DNA of 6,077 bases. It comes from CAZPXF01 sp964590945. GTDB lineage: Bacteria; Bacillota; Clostridia; Lachnospirales; Lachnospiraceae. The notes beneath the pieces are model-generated. The model was not told the origin of the DNA and did no database searches. It worked only from the letters and a program-made list of their open reading frames with translations. Shown here one piece after another: positions 6,031 to 6,077 of the stretch (position 1 is its first letter; each line of letters opens with the position of its first letter). The translations under genes were made by a program, and so were the position numbers. The stretch lies in the NCBI GenBank assembly GCA_964590945.1, contig CAZPXF010000106.1, forward strand, positions 1 to 6,077, given 5' to 3'.

Positions 6031-6077
6031 TACAACACCATATCCTGAAGAAGCCCGTGTTTCTCATATTGTGTGAT
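6030..6077 (-). CDS. 3' end of an unidentified upstream gene (partial, 15 codons)
   Basis: Reading leftwards from the window edge, one frame stays open for 15 codons and ends in TAA at 6032-6030. The visible tail reads ITQYEKHGLLQDMVL, a plausible soluble C-terminus. The stop overlaps the ATG of the MtaA/UroD-like gene in a TAATG arrangement, a common form of translational coupling in bacterial operons, and the ribosome site for that gene (AGGA, 6046-6043) would lie inside this tail. These points suggest a real gene that starts outside the window and belongs to the same operon. Fifteen codons are too few to identify a family, and an open frame of this length can arise by chance, so the call rests mainly on the stop/start overlap. 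Confidence 0.5.
   Translation of the reverse strand: MTQYEKHGLLQDMVL

Noticed and set aside
5665..6048. A 127-codon plus-strand open frame antisense to the MtaA-like gene
   Set aside because: It is a shadow of a gene with clear family motifs. Its translation shows no recognisable domain and has many Arg, His and Cys residues from reverse-strand codons.

Overview
The window looks like part of a Firmicutes/Clostridia chromosome, most likely Lachnospiraceae or a close relative. This rests on purine-rich AGGAGG-type ribosome sites, moderate base composition, a diacylated-lipoprotein solute-binding protein with a long Ser/Gly/Glu linker, a CUT1 sugar transporter with no ATPase gene of its own, and an MtaA/UroD-like protein beside the transporter. 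The species cannot be named from the sequence alone.

All supported genes are on the minus strand, so the operon reads from right to left. From the right edge: (1) the last 15 codons of an unidentified gene (6030-6077), whose TAA overlaps the next ATG by one base; (2) a uroporphyrinogen decarboxylase/MtaA-family protein with an intact His-x-Cys...Cys zinc site (4972-6030); (3) a 99-bp gap with a good candidate promoter and a small palindrome; (4) a sugar-binding lipoprotein (3538-4872); (5) a 73-bp gap holding a strong terminator-like hairpin; (6) a MalF-type permease (2577-3464); (7) a MalG-type permease (1737-2558); (8) a cytoplasmic DUF4091/GH123-like glycoside hydrolase (73-1731). Past the last stop codon, positions 10-49 form a perfect 17-bp inverted repeat with a 6-base loop.

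The genes read as one import-and-degrade unit. The lipoprotein captures an oligosaccharide or glycoside outside the cell, the two permeases carry it in (powered by an ATPase encoded elsewhere, as is usual for this transporter class in Firmicutes), and the DUF4091 enzyme probably cleaves it in the cytoplasm. The hairpin after the binding-protein gene fits the common pattern of making more binding protein than permease. The odd member is the MtaA/UroD-like protein, whose family includes methylcobamide:coenzyme M methyltransferases. No corrinoid protein or first-step methyltransferase is visible, so its role with a sugar importer is open and is the most interesting question here.

No RNA genes, insertion sequences, CRISPR arrays or broken genes were seen. 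Plus-strand open frames are antisense shadows of these genes.
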